DNA from: Legionella londiniensis
GTDB taxonomy: Bacteria > Pseudomonadota > Gammaproteobacteria > Legionellales > Legionellaceae
Direction: 5' to 3'
DNA length: 64,000 nt
Assembly (NCBI RefSeq): GCF_001467825.1
Contig: NZ_LNYK01000014.1
Location: 422,839-486,838 of the forward strand
The notes beneath the pieces were generated by a model that worked only from the letters and a program-made list of their open reading frames with translations, was not told the DNA's origin and did no database searches. Shown here in pieces: positions 40,227 through 49,553 of the stretch. The position numbers were made by a program, and so were the translations under genes. How positions within the stretch are numbered: the first letter of the stretch is position 1; every line of letters begins with the position of its first letter.

Positions 40227-40697
40227 CTAGGCAGCCGACACAACAAGCAACAGCTTCACGATTCCAGGGCTACCCGTACGCTCGACATTCAATTCTTTGA
40301 TGGATAGCGCATATTCCTGATTTAAGGCAAAAAGCCATTGCAGAAATGGATTAAATGGCACTTCATCGAATGCCGCCTGCACATCTCCTGCGCCTGTTTG
40401 CTGCAATTGATAGGAATAGTCCTGAACCGGCGAATCGGCCAATTTCCTGGATAATAAAGCAAGAAACTGGGCATTGCTGATTTTTTTCCCCGCCTGATTC
40501 GGCTGGTACTGAAGCTTTATCCGCCGCATCCAGATTAAAGTTTCCTTTTTTTCCGTCAACGCTTGCGAACGATTCTTAATAACAGTCACTAAAGGGGAAT
40601 AAATGAGGAGATAGATGAGGTAAAATAAACAAAAAAAACCACCAAGCATTAATGCCAGGCGTTCCCTGTCATTTAAATTACGCCAGTACTCCATCAT
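40227..40697 (-). CDS. lspM: Type II secretion system protein M
   Basis: 156 aa. A short cytoplasmic N-terminus (MMEYWRNLNDRERLAL) leads into one membrane helix (about residues 17-38, LMLGGFFCLFYLIYLLIYSPL) and a ferredoxin-like periplasmic domain, the GspM architecture. WRNLNDRERL corresponds to the conserved W-x-L-x2-RER motif of GspM. GspM forms the inner-membrane platform of the type II secretion machine with GspL and GspF. It overlaps lspL by 4 bp (ATGA). In Legionella the lspLM pair is known to be separate from the other lsp loci, and the same holds here. Confidence 0.88.
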   Translation of the reverse strand: MMEYWRNLNDRERLALMLGGFFCLFYLIYLLIYSPLVTVIKNRSQALTEKKETLIWMRRIKLQYQPNQAGKKISNAQFLALLSRKLADSPVQDYSYQLQQTGAGDVQAAFDEVPFNPFLQWLFALNQEYALSIKELNVERTGSPGIVKLLLVVSAA

Positions 40698-41842
40698 AGG
40701 GTCAGCTCCAGGGTTGCCAAAACCTGATTTTCCTTCAAGGAAGCCTGGGTTTGCCTGACGGCTACACCAGACTGCTGAAGTTTATTCTGCAAGGCTTCAA
40801 GCGTTGAAAAATCACGCGCGGTTAGCCTTAAATTTAATGCTTGGTTCTGATAACGCATCATCTCAACCTGAACACCCTCAATATCCAGGCTTTGTGATAA
40901 TTTAGCGTAAAGAAGCCAGAATGCTTTTTCACTGCCTGCGGCACTTGATTTTAACAACTGGCTGATGCGAAATTTGGGATTGACGATTTGCCGGGCATTG
41001 GGGAAAAATTGCCGGTAAATTTGCGCGATTTGCTGATCAATCCGCTTTATCTCATGGTTTAATGTATACCATTCCAACCCCTTCATGACCAAAAAACTGA
41101 GCAACCAGAGCCCGAATAGTATTGAACCTGTTAAATACCAAAACGACATCGGTCGCCTAATCTGCTCTCTTTGCAATTCCCCCTGACAAAAGTTAAGTAA
41201 ATCAGCCTGGTTTAACCGTTGTGCTATCCACGTATGTGAATCCTCATCAATGCTTTGATTACTGAATTCTGTCAATTGGGGATCGCTGTCGGCACAGGAA
41301 ATAACCGTCAAACCAGGAGGTTTTTTTTTAAAAAATTGTTTAGCAAGCAGCGTGCTTAATACGCCTTTAAAGAACGGTTCATGAACCAATAAGCCCTGTT
41401 CCCGGATGAAAGCCTCATGAAGTTGCAGCGCGAACCAGTCAATGGTCAAGATTTCAAAGCGGATATTGAAGCGCTCAAACTGTTCAACCCAGGCAGAAAG
41501 GATTGCTTTATCGACAGCAGCGACCAGGTAGCGATTGTCTTTATAATGCTTGCGGTCGAAAGCAAAATGAAGGGATTCAATATTCTGCGCTACCTGCTCC
41601 TCCAGGGCATAAGGAATTGCCGCACGGGTTTTACGTTCACCAAGCCATGGCAGCTCCACTTCATGCAGGCTGCAAATGTCTGTGGGCAGCACAATAACCG
41701 TTCGTGCGCCAGCAGTAATGGCTTGAATGTCTTCAACGGTTCTTATCGTTAAGGCCTCTTCGACCCTCCCTGATGAATCAATCTTTACGACAGGGAATTG
41801 GTCTTCACCCAACTGTTTAGCAAACAAATACCAGGTAGCCAA
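40694..41842 (-). CDS. lspL: Type II secretion system protein L
   Basis: 382 aa. The N-terminal cytoplasmic actin-like domain (about 1-235) has the GspL pattern VELPWLGERKTRAAIPYALEEQVAQNIESLHFAF and LTIDWFALQ. One membrane helix follows at about 238-256 (FWYLTGSILFGLWLLSFLVM), then a periplasmic ferredoxin-like domain. GspL links the cytoplasmic ATPase GspE to the platform. The Legionella type II system (Lsp) exports many degradative enzymes. It is upstream of lspM with a 4-bp overlap; no other gsp gene is in the window. Confidence 0.9.
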   Translation of the reverse strand: MATWYLFAKQLGEDQFPVVKIDSSGRVEEALTIRTVEDIQAITAGARTVIVLPTDICSLHEVELPWLGERKTRAAIPYALEEQVAQNIESLHFAFDRKHYKDNRYLVAAVDKAILSAWVEQFERFNIRFEILTIDWFALQLHEAFIREQGLLVHEPFFKGVLSTLLAKQFFKKKPPGLTVISCADSDPQLTEFSNQSIDEDSHTWIAQRLNQADLLNFCQGELQREQIRRPMSFWYLTGSILFGLWLLSFLVMKGLEWYTLNHEIKRIDQQIAQIYRQFFPNARQIVNPKFRISQLLKSSAAGSEKAFWLLYAKLSQSLDIEGVQVEMMRYQNQALNLRLTARDFSTLEALQNKLQQSGVAVRQTQASLKENQVLATLELTL

Positions 41843-41872
41843 ACGATTATCCTTAATGAATTATTGAATGCC

Positions 41873-42901
41873 TCATCCATACACCCGGCTATGGTTTGCA
41901 AGGCTTGCAACCCAATGAGCCTGCAGCTCTTGGGCCAGTAAATAAACTGCCATGGCATACTGCGGGCTCGTATTGTAACGGGTAATCACATAAAAATTAG
42001 GATAAGCAAGCCAATATTCCTGCCCTTCGGCTGTGGTTAATTCGATCAAGCCTGCCTTTTTAACGGCATGAATTTTTGAATTCCGGGGCTTAATCCCGAC
42101 TGAGGCGAGATAGTGGGTATTGTAATCAGGGTGCTTGCTGTTGGTACGGATTTTTTTATACCCCGCACCCTTAATCAGGGCAGGCTGCACAACAATTTCG
42201 CCCATTTGCCAGCCATGCTTGTGAAAATAATTGGCGACGCTGGCTATCACATCCTTATCATCATTAATCAGATCCCGTTTGCCTTTGCCTGTAAAATCAA
42301 CCGCATAGAATCGATAACTGCTGGGCATAAACTGGGGCTTGCCAATAGCGCCGGCATATGATCCCTTATAAGCAACTGGGGAAACATTTTGCTCACGGCA
42401 AAGCAGTAAGTATTCTTTTAATTCTTTGGTGAAAAAATCTGAACGCTTGGGATAATAAAATGCAAGCGTACTTAGGGCATCAAGCACCCGGTAATTGCCT
42501 TGCCGCTCCCCATAAAGGGTTTCGACACCAATGATTGCCACAATGATATGGGCCGGCACGCCAAATTTCTGCTGAGCCTTTTCAAGTGTTTGCTGATTGG
42601 CCCGCCAAAATGCAATCCCTTTTTGGACCCGTTCAGGAGTCAGAAACAAGGCCTTGTACACATCCCAGTTTTTTTTCTCAAAAGGTTTATTCATGGACTC
42701 AATAATTTGCGGCTGATATTGGGCCTCCCGCAGGATGCCAATGACTTCCTCGCGCTTGAAACCATGGTTTTTTACCATATAGTTGACAAAAGCTTGGGCA
42801 TCTTTGCGTTTTAACAACGCCTCATCGGCGTATACTAAATTGGCAAGCTGTGTAAACAATAAAAAAATTATAAGAACACTTCTCATAAGATTATCCGTCA
42901 T
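41873..42901 (-). CDS. mltB: Membrane-bound lytic murein transglycosylase B
   Basis: 342 aa from the ATG at 42901, which has CCGGAG 5-6 nt upstream; the frame continues to 42991 without signal character. The signal peptide (MTDNLMRSVLIIFLLFTQLA..VYA) has no lipobox, so this form may be soluble periplasmic or anchored otherwise. Family motifs: VAIIGVETLYGERQGNYRVLDALSTLAF with the catalytic Glu, SYAGAIGKPQFMPSSYR and VASVANYFHKHGW. It cleaves peptidoglycan glycan strands to 1,6-anhydro products. It is divergent from lepA. Confidence 0.92.
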   Translation of the reverse strand: MTDNLMRSVLIIFLLFTQLANLVYADEALLKRKDAQAFVNYMVKNHGFKREEVIGILREAQYQPQIIESMNKPFEKKNWDVYKALFLTPERVQKGIAFWRANQQTLEKAQQKFGVPAHIIVAIIGVETLYGERQGNYRVLDALSTLAFYYPKRSDFFTKELKEYLLLCREQNVSPVAYKGSYAGAIGKPQFMPSSYRFYAVDFTGKGKRDLINDDKDVIASVANYFHKHGWQMGEIVVQPALIKGAGYKKIRTNSKHPDYNTHYLASVGIKPRNSKIHAVKKAGLIELTTAEGQEYWLAYPNFYVITRYNTSPQYAMAVYLLAQELQAHWVASLANHSRVYG

Positions 42902-43038
42902 TTTTCTCCGGGCAATCCCTTGATCATCCCTGTATTTTGTTCTTTTTGCAATGGCAAGGTGAGGCCCTGTCTTCTTTATCTCTTTCTGCATGCAATAATT
43001 TAGGCTAAAATAGCGCCATTTACCAACAGGTTCTGCAA

Positions 43039-44844
43039 TTGAGCGATTTAACCCGTATTCGAAATTTTTCTATTATTGCCCATATCGATCATGGTAAATC
43101 AACGCTCGCTGATCGGTTCATCCAGATTTGCGGCGGCCTTTCCGAGCGGGAAATGGCCGAACAGGTACTGGATTCCATGGATATCGAACGTGAGCGCGGC
43201 ATCACCATTAAGGCACAAAGTGTTTCTTTACACTATAAGGCAAAAAACGGGACAACCTATCTCCTGAATTTTATTGATACGCCGGGGCATGTCGATTTCA
43301 GTTATGAAGTATCCCGCTCTCTTGCTGCCTGTGAAGGCGCGATCCTCGTCGTGGATGCGGCCCAAGGCGTTGAAGCGCAAACTGTTGCTGTTTGCTACAC
43401 AGCAATTGACCAGGGGCTTGAGGTTCTGCCGGTTTTAAACAAAATTGATCTCCCCCAGGCCGAACCGGAACGCGTGATCGCTGAAATCGAGGATATTATC
43501 GGCCTTGAAGCACAAAATGCCTTGAAAGTCAGCGCAAAAAGCGGCCAAGGCGTTGAGGAAGTATTAGAGGCGCTCGTAGAGCGCATCCCTCCGCCCCAAG
43601 GCGAGCTGGATGCTCCTTTGCAGGCCCTCATTATTGATTCATGGTTCGACAGTTACCTTGGCGTCATTTCTTTAGTCCGCATTGTTAACGGTTCCTTGCG
43701 CAAGGGCAATAAAATGCGGGTCATGTCCACAGGGCGCGCCTATGACGTCGATCAAGTCGGTATTTTTACGCCCAAACGCACCCCCACTGATGCGCTGCGG
43801 GCCGGCGAGGTGGGTTATGTGGTAGCGGGCATTAAAGACATTCAGGGCGCGCCGGTGGGAGATACCCTGACCCTTGAAAAAAATCCGGCAAATGCCCCCC
43901 TGCCTGGGTTCCAGCGAGTCAAGCCCCAGGTGTATGCAGGGCTTTTCCCCATCAGTTCAGATGACTTCGAAGCGTTTCGCGATGCCCTGGCGAAGCTGAG
44001 TTTAAATGATGCCTCTCTTTTTTATGAGCCTGAATCCTCTGAAGCATTGGGATTTGGTTTCCGCTGCGGTTTCCTTGGGATGCTCCATATGGAAATCATT
44101 CAGGAACGCCTTGAGCGCGAATATAACCTTGAATTGATCTCCACCGCGCCCACAGTCATCTATCAAGTCATTACAACCAAAGGCGACACCCTGATGATTG
44201 ACAATCCGTCGCGCCTTCCGCCCGTCCAACAGATCAAACAGATGCTCGAACCCATTGCCAGGGCCAATATCCTGGTGCCCCAGGATTATCTCGGCCAGGT
44301 TATTACCTTGTGTGTTGAGCGGCGCGGCGTGCAGGTTAATATGACATACAGCGGCCGCCAGGTTTCAGTCACATATGATCTGCCCATGAGTGAGGTGGTT
44401 TCTGACTTTTTTGACCGCTTAAAATCAGCAAGCCGCGGCTATGCTTCCTTGGACTATAATTTCCTGCGTTTTGAGCCTGCTGATCTTGTTAAACTCGATA
44501 TCCTGATTAACGGGGAGCGGGTTGATGCGCTGGCTGTTATCGTCCATCGCAGCATCGCGCAATCCCGGGGAAGGGCGCTGGTTGAAAAAATGCGGGATCT
44601 GATCCCAAGGCAAATGTTTGACGTGGCTATCCAGGCAGCGCTCGGCAGCCACATTATTGCGCGGCAAACCGTTAAGGCGTTGCGAAAAAATGTTACAGCC
44701 AAGTGTTACGGGGGAGATGTGACCCGCAAGCGCAAACTGTTGGAAAAGCAAAAAGCCGGCAAAAAACGCATGAAGCAGGTCGGTCAGGTTGAAATTCCCC
44801 AGGAAGCGTTTATGGCCGTGTTTCAGACGGAAAAGAAAAAATAA
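43039..44844 (+). CDS. lepA: Elongation factor 4 (LepA)
   Basis: 601 aa starting with TTG at 43039, the only start that gives the full conserved N-terminus ([21 protein letters not shown]); CAGG lies 7 nt upstream. GTPase motifs: [27 protein letters not shown]. LepA-specific C-terminal domain: [27 protein letters not shown]. It is a ribosome-dependent GTPase that back-translocates or aids initiation under stress. It heads the lepA-lepB-DUF4845-rnc series common in gammaproteobacteria. Confidence 0.97.
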   Translation: MSDLTRIRNFSIIAHIDHGKSTLADRFIQICGGLSEREMAEQVLDSMDIERERGITIKAQSVSLHYKAKNGTTYLLNFIDTPGHVDFSYEVSRSLAACEGAILVVDAAQGVEAQTVAVCYTAIDQGLEVLPVLNKIDLPQAEPERVIAEIEDIIGLEAQNALKVSAKSGQGVEEVLEALVERIPPPQGELDAPLQALIIDSWFDSYLGVISLVRIVNGSLRKGNKMRVMSTGRAYDVDQVGIFTPKRTPTDALRAGEVGYVVAGIKDIQGAPVGDTLTLEKNPANAPLPGFQRVKPQVYAGLFPISSDDFEAFRDALAKLSLNDASLFYEPESSEALGFGFRCGFLGMLHMEIIQERLEREYNLELISTAPTVIYQVITTKGDTLMIDNPSRLPPVQQIKQMLEPIARANILVPQDYLGQVITLCVERRGVQVNMTYSGRQVSVTYDLPMSEVVSDFFDRLKSASRGYASLDYNFLRFEPADLVKLDILINGERVDALAVIVHRSIAQSRGRALVEKMRDLIPRQMFDVAIQAALGSHIIARQTVKALRKNVTAKCYGGDVTRKRKLLEKQKAGKKRMKQVGQVEIPQEAFMAVFQTEKKK

Positions 44845-44958
44845 TCAGGCTTAAAGCCAGGTTATCCTTGAGATGGAAGGATACTCTCAAAATGACGATT
44901 GTCGGTTATACTTAACAAAAAGACGGTTGCTGTTGACGAATCAAATACAGGTTATTTC

Positions 44959-45714
44959 ATGAATTTTGCTTTAATATTACTTATTCTCACGGTTGTTTCA
45001 GGCCTTATTTATTTACTGGATGTAATTTTTTGGGCTAAAAAGCGTCCTCAAGAACAAAAGCCCTCGCGTATCATTGAATATTCAAGATCATTTTTCCCTG
45101 TTTTTTTTATTGTTTTATTGCTGCGTTCATTTCTGGTAGAACCGTTTCGCATTCCATCAGGCTCCCTGGAACCTACTTTGCTGGTTGGGGATTTTGTGGC
45201 GGTGAACAAATTCGCTTACGGTTTGCGCTTGCCGGTTTGGGAGAAAAAGGCGGTTTCCATTGCCAACCCGAAACGTGGCGAAATTGCTGTTTTCCGTTGG
45301 CCGCCTGATCCTTCCTATGATTATATCAAGCGGGTCATTGGTGTCCCCGGGGATAAAATTTCCTATAAAAATAAGGTCTTAACCATTAACGGCAAAAAAA
45401 TGGAACAACGTTTTGTTGAGTACACCATCGATGAAAGCTCAGGCAGAACTGTCGCAAAATACGTTGAAAATTTAAACGGCATTGAACATCATATTTATAT
45501 TCGACCTGAGGTTAAGGGGTCTGATTTTGAAATTGAAGTCCCTGAAGGCCATTATTTTATGATGGGGGATAACCGGGACGACAGCGCGGATAGCCGATTT
45601 TGGGGATTCGTAGCTGACGAATATCTGCGCGGCAAAGCCTTTCTCGTCTGGATGAGCTGGAATGGGAAAAAGGACACAGTTCGTTGGTCGAAAATTGGTA
45701 ACTTGATCCACTAG
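44959..45714 (+). CDS. lepB: Signal peptidase I
   Basis: 251 aa from the ATG at 44959; an upstream TTG at 44899 would add a charged tail without homology. Two N-terminal membrane segments (about 3-25 and 45-62) precede the periplasmic catalytic domain. Ser69 lies in RIPSGSLEPTL and Lys124 in YDYIKRVIGVPGD; GDNRDDSADSRFWG is box E. The usual SGSM is SGSL here, a tolerated change next to the nucleophile. It removes Sec signal peptides. The DUF4845 gene follows after 9 bp. Confidence 0.96.
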   Translation: MNFALILLILTVVSGLIYLLDVIFWAKKRPQEQKPSRIIEYSRSFFPVFFIVLLLRSFLVEPFRIPSGSLEPTLLVGDFVAVNKFAYGLRLPVWEKKAVSIANPKRGEIAVFRWPPDPSYDYIKRVIGVPGDKISYKNKVLTINGKKMEQRFVEYTIDESSGRTVAKYVENLNGIEHHIYIRPEVKGSDFEIEVPEGHYFMMGDNRDDSADSRFWGFVADEYLRGKAFLVWMSWNGKKDTVRWSKIGNLIH

Positions 45715-45723
45715 GGAATGACA

Positions 45724-46110
45724 ATGAATAAACAACATGGAATGACGCTCATCGGGATGCTCTTTACGGTAATCGTGATAATTTTTCTGGGTATTCTCAT
45801 CATGCGGATCTTTCCTGTTTACATCCAGCATTACACGGTTAGCCGTTCTATTGAGGCAATGAAAAAAATACCTGAGAGTGATTTTTCCGCCGAGCCTTCG
45901 GTCAATGCCATCCTCCTTAAGAAGAAATTGATGAATCAGCTCTATGTTAACGGCGTTGACATCCCCGAAAAACAAGTGGCTGTTAAACCCACAAAACCCG
46001 GTATTTATTTGATCACCGTCAAGTACCAGGTGGTCAAGCCCGTGGTTGGCAATATGAGTCTTTTGTTTAAATTTGATAATGCTGCAGAGGTAAAAATCGG
46101 TGGAGAATAA
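45724..46110 (+). CDS. DUF4845 membrane protein
   Basis: 128 aa from the ATG at 45724 (AGGGA 8 nt upstream). A single N-terminal hydrophobic segment preceded by KQHGMTLIGML, resembling a pilin-like/T2S pseudopilin start, then a soluble domain with IQHYTVSRSIEAMKKIP and VNGVDIP. This family is almost always between lepB and rnc; its function is unknown. It overlaps rnc by 11 bp. Confidence 0.85.
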   Translation: MNKQHGMTLIGMLFTVIVIIFLGILIMRIFPVYIQHYTVSRSIEAMKKIPESDFSAEPSVNAILLKKKLMNQLYVNGVDIPEKQVAVKPTKPGIYLITVKYQVVKPVVGNMSLLFKFDNAAEVKIGGE

Positions 46111-46780
46111 TTTACAAAGACTTTGCCGTCGCCTGGATTATGAATTCAAAACGCCTGCCTTCCTGAAACAGGCTTTAACACATTGCAGCGCCGGGAAGGT
46201 GAACAATGAACGCCTGGAATTCTTAGGCGATTCCATATTAAGCTTCGTCATTGCCAACGCGCTTTTTGAACGATTTCCAAAGCACAGCGAAGGCGAGCTA
46301 AGCCGGCTCAGGGCGCACCTGGTTAAGGGCGAAACACTTGCCGAAATTGCGTTTGAATTAAACCTCGGCGATTACTTATATCTTGGCCAGGGAGAATTAA
46401 AAAGCGGCGGTTTCCGGCGCGCTTCTATATTGGCGGATGCCCTGGAGGCGATTTTTGCCGCAGTCTATCTCGATGGAGGCTTGCCGTCTGCCCGGCATGT
46501 CATTCTTCATCTTTACCAGACGAGGCTTGATGATAACGCGCTTAACTATAATTTGAAGGATGCCAAAACGCAATTACAGGAATTCCTGCAGGCAGAAAAG
46601 CTTGCCTTGCCCGAATACACCTTAAACCGCATTGAGGGCGAGGAACATAATCAACTGTTTTTTGTCACTTGTACGGTTCCAACGCTTCGCATCAAAACAT
46701 CCGGGCAGGGAGCAAGCCGGCGTAAAGCGGAACAGGACGCTGCATACCACTTGCTGAATCAGCTGAAAAAACAAATTTAG
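46100..46780 (+). CDS. rnc: Ribonuclease III
   Basis: 226 aa from a GTG at 46100, inside the end of the previous gene. The catalytic signature NERLEFLGDSILSFVIANALF (residues about 34-54) with the metal-binding Glu/Asp, and the second site in LADALEAIFAAVYLDGG. The C-terminal dsRNA-binding domain (about 150-225) ends GQGASRRKAEQDAAYHLLNQL. It processes rRNA and cleaves double-stranded RNA. The era gene that often follows rnc is absent; the next gene is convergent. Confidence 0.97.
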   Translation: MENNLQRLCRRLDYEFKTPAFLKQALTHCSAGKVNNERLEFLGDSILSFVIANALFERFPKHSEGELSRLRAHLVKGETLAEIAFELNLGDYLYLGQGELKSGGFRRASILADALEAIFAAVYLDGGLPSARHVILHLYQTRLDDNALNYNLKDAKTQLQEFLQAEKLALPEYTLNRIEGEEHNQLFFVTCTVPTLRIKTSGQGASRRKAEQDAAYHLLNQLKKQI

Positions 46781-46822
46781 CCGGAATTTTCATCAGCAAA
46801 AAGCTTGTGCGCCATGCCGGAT

Positions 46823-48667
46823 TCAAAAAGTTTCAAGCGCCTCCATGACTTCAAGCCATGCTTCTTCCGCAGCGGCCAACTCCTTCTCAATTTCCAGGCG
46901 TTGCCTCAATATGTTCTGCAAGGTTGTATCTTCGCCTTCTGCATATAGCGCGGCATTGCCAAGCTCCTCTTCAAATGCCGTCAATTGTTTCTGGCAGGAG
47001 TCGATAAGCGCTTCAAGTTTTTTTAAGCGATTTTGCAAACTGCGCTTCTCTCGATACCGGGTGCCGCCTTCAGCAGAACTGACTTCATTTTGCGCGTTTC
47101 GACCCTGCATCCACTGATAATAATCTTCGAGGTCTCCTGAAAAAGGAGTCACTTGGCCATCATTCACCAGATAAAAATCATCAACTGCCGTGCGCAGCAA
47201 ATGGCGGTCATGAGAAATTAAAATCAAAGCGCCTTCATAGCTCTGCAGGGCAATTTCAATTGCTGCCCTCATGTTTAAATCCAGATGGTTGGTTGGTTCA
47301 TCCAGCAATAATAAATTGGGCTTCAGCCAAACAAGCTTGGCCAAGGCGAGGCGGGCTTTCTCACCTCCGGAAAAATAGCGAATGCTGCTGGTTGCCATGT
47401 CGCCTGCAAAATTAAACCCGCCTAAAAAATCACGGATTGTCTGTTCTTTTGCATCTGGAGATAAAGGCTGGATGGTTTCCAAAGGACTAAGATCCACATC
47501 CAGCTGTTCCAGTTGATGCTGGGCGTAGTAGCCAATCCGCAAATGCCTTGAACGCTCAATGTCGCCCGCGAGGGGTTCCAAATCCCCGACCAGCGCTTTA
47601 ATCAATGTTGACTTGCCTTGCCCGTTAGGCCCCAATAGCGCGATGCGGGAAGAGGGGTTTACTGTGAAATCCACTTTCTGTAAAACCGGATTAAAAGGCT
47701 TATAACCTACTGATATTTTCTGGCATTTTAATAAAGGTTTTGCTGCCGGCCCACAAGGATAGAACTGAAAAGAAAAAGAAGAGTCAATCTGCGCCTGTGC
47801 GATAATATCCATCCTGGCTATCGCTTTCAAACGGCTTTGTGCCTGTCTCGCCTTGGTTGCCTTGGCCCGGAACCTCTCGACATAAGACATTAAATGCTTA
47901 ATCTGATTTTGCTGCTTATTGTATAGCGCTTGCTGTAGCGCCAGTTTTTCAGCCCTGCTTCGTTCAAAATCAGAATAATTTCCACTGTACAAAAACAAGC
48001 CCTGCTGCTCGATATGGAGAATATGCGTTACAACGGCATCAAGAAACTCACGGTCATGGGAAATTAAGATGATGGTTTGCGGGCAATGTTTTAACCATTT
48101 TTCAAGCCAGATGATTGCTTCCATATCCAGGTGGTTGGTCGGTTCGTCCAGGAGCAACAAATCAGCAGGCTTCATCAAGCAGCGGGCTAAATTAAGACGC
48201 ATGCGCCAGCCGCCGGAAAAGCTGTTAACGGACGATTCGTGGGCGCTGGCGGCAAAACCAAGGCCTGCGAGAATGGCTGCGGCTTTTGCGGGCTTGCTGT
48301 ACCCTTCAGTCTCATTCAGCAATGTATGGCAGGCAAGCACTTCCATGTCATCGCCGGCATGTTCTGCCGCTTTAAGTTTTCTCTGCAAGTCGATATATTC
48401 CTCATCGCCGGCTAAAACATAATCGAGCGCCGATTCTTCCCCTTCAGGAACTTGCTGGGCGAGGTGGCTGATGCGAAGATGAGGGTTAACAAAAAACTCC
48501 CCGGCGTCAACCGCCAATTCCTTGCGCAACAAAGCAAACAAGCTTGACTTTCCGCACCCGTTCTGGCCCACTAAACCCACTTTTTGCTTTTCGTAAAGGC
48601 AAGCGCTTGCCTTGTTTAAGAGTATTTTATTGCCGCGCGAGAGTGTAATCTGGTTGAGGGTGAGCAT
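46823..48667 (-). CDS. ABC-F family ATPase, YheS type
   Basis: 614 aa. Two ABC domains: Walker A GQNGCGKSSLF (about 33-43) and GPNGQGKSTLI, signatures FSGGWRMRLNLAR and FSGGEKARLALAK, Walker [13 protein letters not shown] twice. The linker (LQQALYNKQQNQIKHLMSYVERFRAKATKARQ) is the ABC-F interdomain arm, and the C-terminus is a coiled coil rich in Glu (KKLEALIDSCQKQLTAFEEEL). There are no membrane segments. ABC-F proteins act on ribosomes; the length and C-terminal coil fit YheS better than EttA or Uup. Convergent with rnc. Confidence 0.85.
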   Translation of the reverse strand: MLTLNQITLSRGNKILLNKASACLYEKQKVGLVGQNGCGKSSLFALLRKELAVDAGEFFVNPHLRISHLAQQVPEGEESALDYVLAGDEEYIDLQRKLKAAEHAGDDMEVLACHTLLNETEGYSKPAKAAAILAGLGFAASAHESSVNSFSGGWRMRLNLARCLMKPADLLLLDEPTNHLDMEAIIWLEKWLKHCPQTIILISHDREFLDAVVTHILHIEQQGLFLYSGNYSDFERSRAEKLALQQALYNKQQNQIKHLMSYVERFRAKATKARQAQSRLKAIARMDIIAQAQIDSSFSFQFYPCGPAAKPLLKCQKISVGYKPFNPVLQKVDFTVNPSSRIALLGPNGQGKSTLIKALVGDLEPLAGDIERSRHLRIGYYAQHQLEQLDVDLSPLETIQPLSPDAKEQTIRDFLGGFNFAGDMATSSIRYFSGGEKARLALAKLVWLKPNLLLLDEPTNHLDLNMRAAIEIALQSYEGALILISHDRHLLRTAVDDFYLVNDGQVTPFSGDLEDYYQWMQGRNAQNEVSSAEGGTRYREKRSLQNRLKKLEALIDSCQKQLTAFEEELGNAALYAEGEDTTLQNILRQRLEIEKELAAAEEAWLEVMEALETF

Positions 48668-48758
48668 AATTCATGAGTCAAATAAAAAATGCCGGCAGTT
48701 TAGCATACATCAGGCTGCAGGGCATGACCTTATTGTGCAAACTGTAATCATCAGGGGC

Positions 48759-49070
48759 TTATCGTGCCCGCCACATGACATTGCACTTGGCTTTGGCCGA
48801 ATCTTCCAACAGTCCAATTAAGGGTAATGCCCTGTGGGCAATACTGACTTCCGGCTCTTCATCCTCATCAAGTTGGGCGGATTCAGGGCTCTTTTTGCTC
48901 TTTTCTTCGGCAATAGCCGCCTTCAAGCGGGATAACGCTTCAGGGACATCTTGCGCCAGTATGGCTCCTGGAACTGTACCGCTGTGTCCCATCATATTTA
49001 ATAATCGCCTGGCTACGCTGCCGAACATGGTGATATTCTCATGGGCGTCGCTGCTAAAGGTTACAAGCAT
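48759..49070 (-). CDS. DUF1840 domain protein
   Basis: 103 aa. It opens MLVTFSSDAHENITMFGSVARRLLNMMGHSGTVPGA and ends with RALPLIGLLEDSAKAKCNVMW, the two conserved ends of DUF1840; the middle is variable and acidic (EEKSKKSPESAQLDEDEEPE). The RBS GGAAGGA is 7 nt from the ATG. It is a small cytoplasmic protein of unknown role, widespread in beta- and gammaproteobacteria. Confidence 0.85.
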   Translation of the reverse strand: MLVTFSSDAHENITMFGSVARRLLNMMGHSGTVPGAILAQDVPEALSRLKAAIAEEKSKKSPESAQLDEDEEPEVSIAHRALPLIGLLEDSAKAKCNVMWRAR

Positions 49071-49156
49071 GGTTAGTCCTTCCCTCAGAGTTTTGCGTTA
49101 TTGCATAATAAAAATATACATGCTATTACATAATAAAATAAACAATAAATTCCCCC

Positions 49157-49495
49157 ATGAACCTGTCCTGTTTAAAAACATCATTTGCAGCCCTTGCCGT
49201 TCTTGGCATTTTCCATGTAAAGGGTTTGTTTGCCCTCCCTTTAACGCCGCCAGATGAACCCAAGGCTGACAGCTTCTACATTTGCTATGAAAAACGATGT
49301 CCAAATGATGTCATTGATACGCCATTTGTCCGCTACACGCGCTTTAAATATATTGGCTGCATCATCAGCCGCCTTCCCTGCCATCTTTGCAGCGATGACA
49401 AATTCAACAGCAGGCCAAAACCATTGCATCAATTTCAATGGGTCAATAATTATCCTGATGCGTTAAATTCGTTTTACCGGTGTGCCTATAACTAA
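49157..49495 (+). CDS. Small secreted cysteine-rich protein, unrecognised
   Basis: 112 aa. A good signal peptide (MNLSCLKTSFAALAVLGIF ... LFA, cleavage near residue 26) precedes a mature part of about 86 residues with six cysteines (43, 48, 68, 75, 78, 109), an even number that could pair as disulfides. No family recognised. The start lacks a Shine-Dalgarno match (AT-rich leader then CCCCC), which lowers confidence. It lies alone between two opposite-strand genes. Confidence 0.5.
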   Translation: MNLSCLKTSFAALAVLGIFHVKGLFALPLTPPDEPKADSFYICYEKRCPNDVIDTPFVRYTRFKYIGCIISRLPCHLCSDDKFNSRPKPLHQFQWVNNYPDALNSFYRCAYN

Positions 49496-49553
49496 GAAAT
49501 ATTTTGGTAGTTTTAAAACAAAAATTCTTAATGTTAACCCCATCTCAAGGTTC

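Noticed and set aside
41417..41752. 111-codon plus-strand frame inside lspL
   Set aside because: Antisense shadow of a well-supported type II secretion gene.
49241..49438. 65-codon frame on the minus strand opposite the cysteine-rich protein
   Set aside because: No RBS, no signal; the plus-strand frame has a credible signal peptide.
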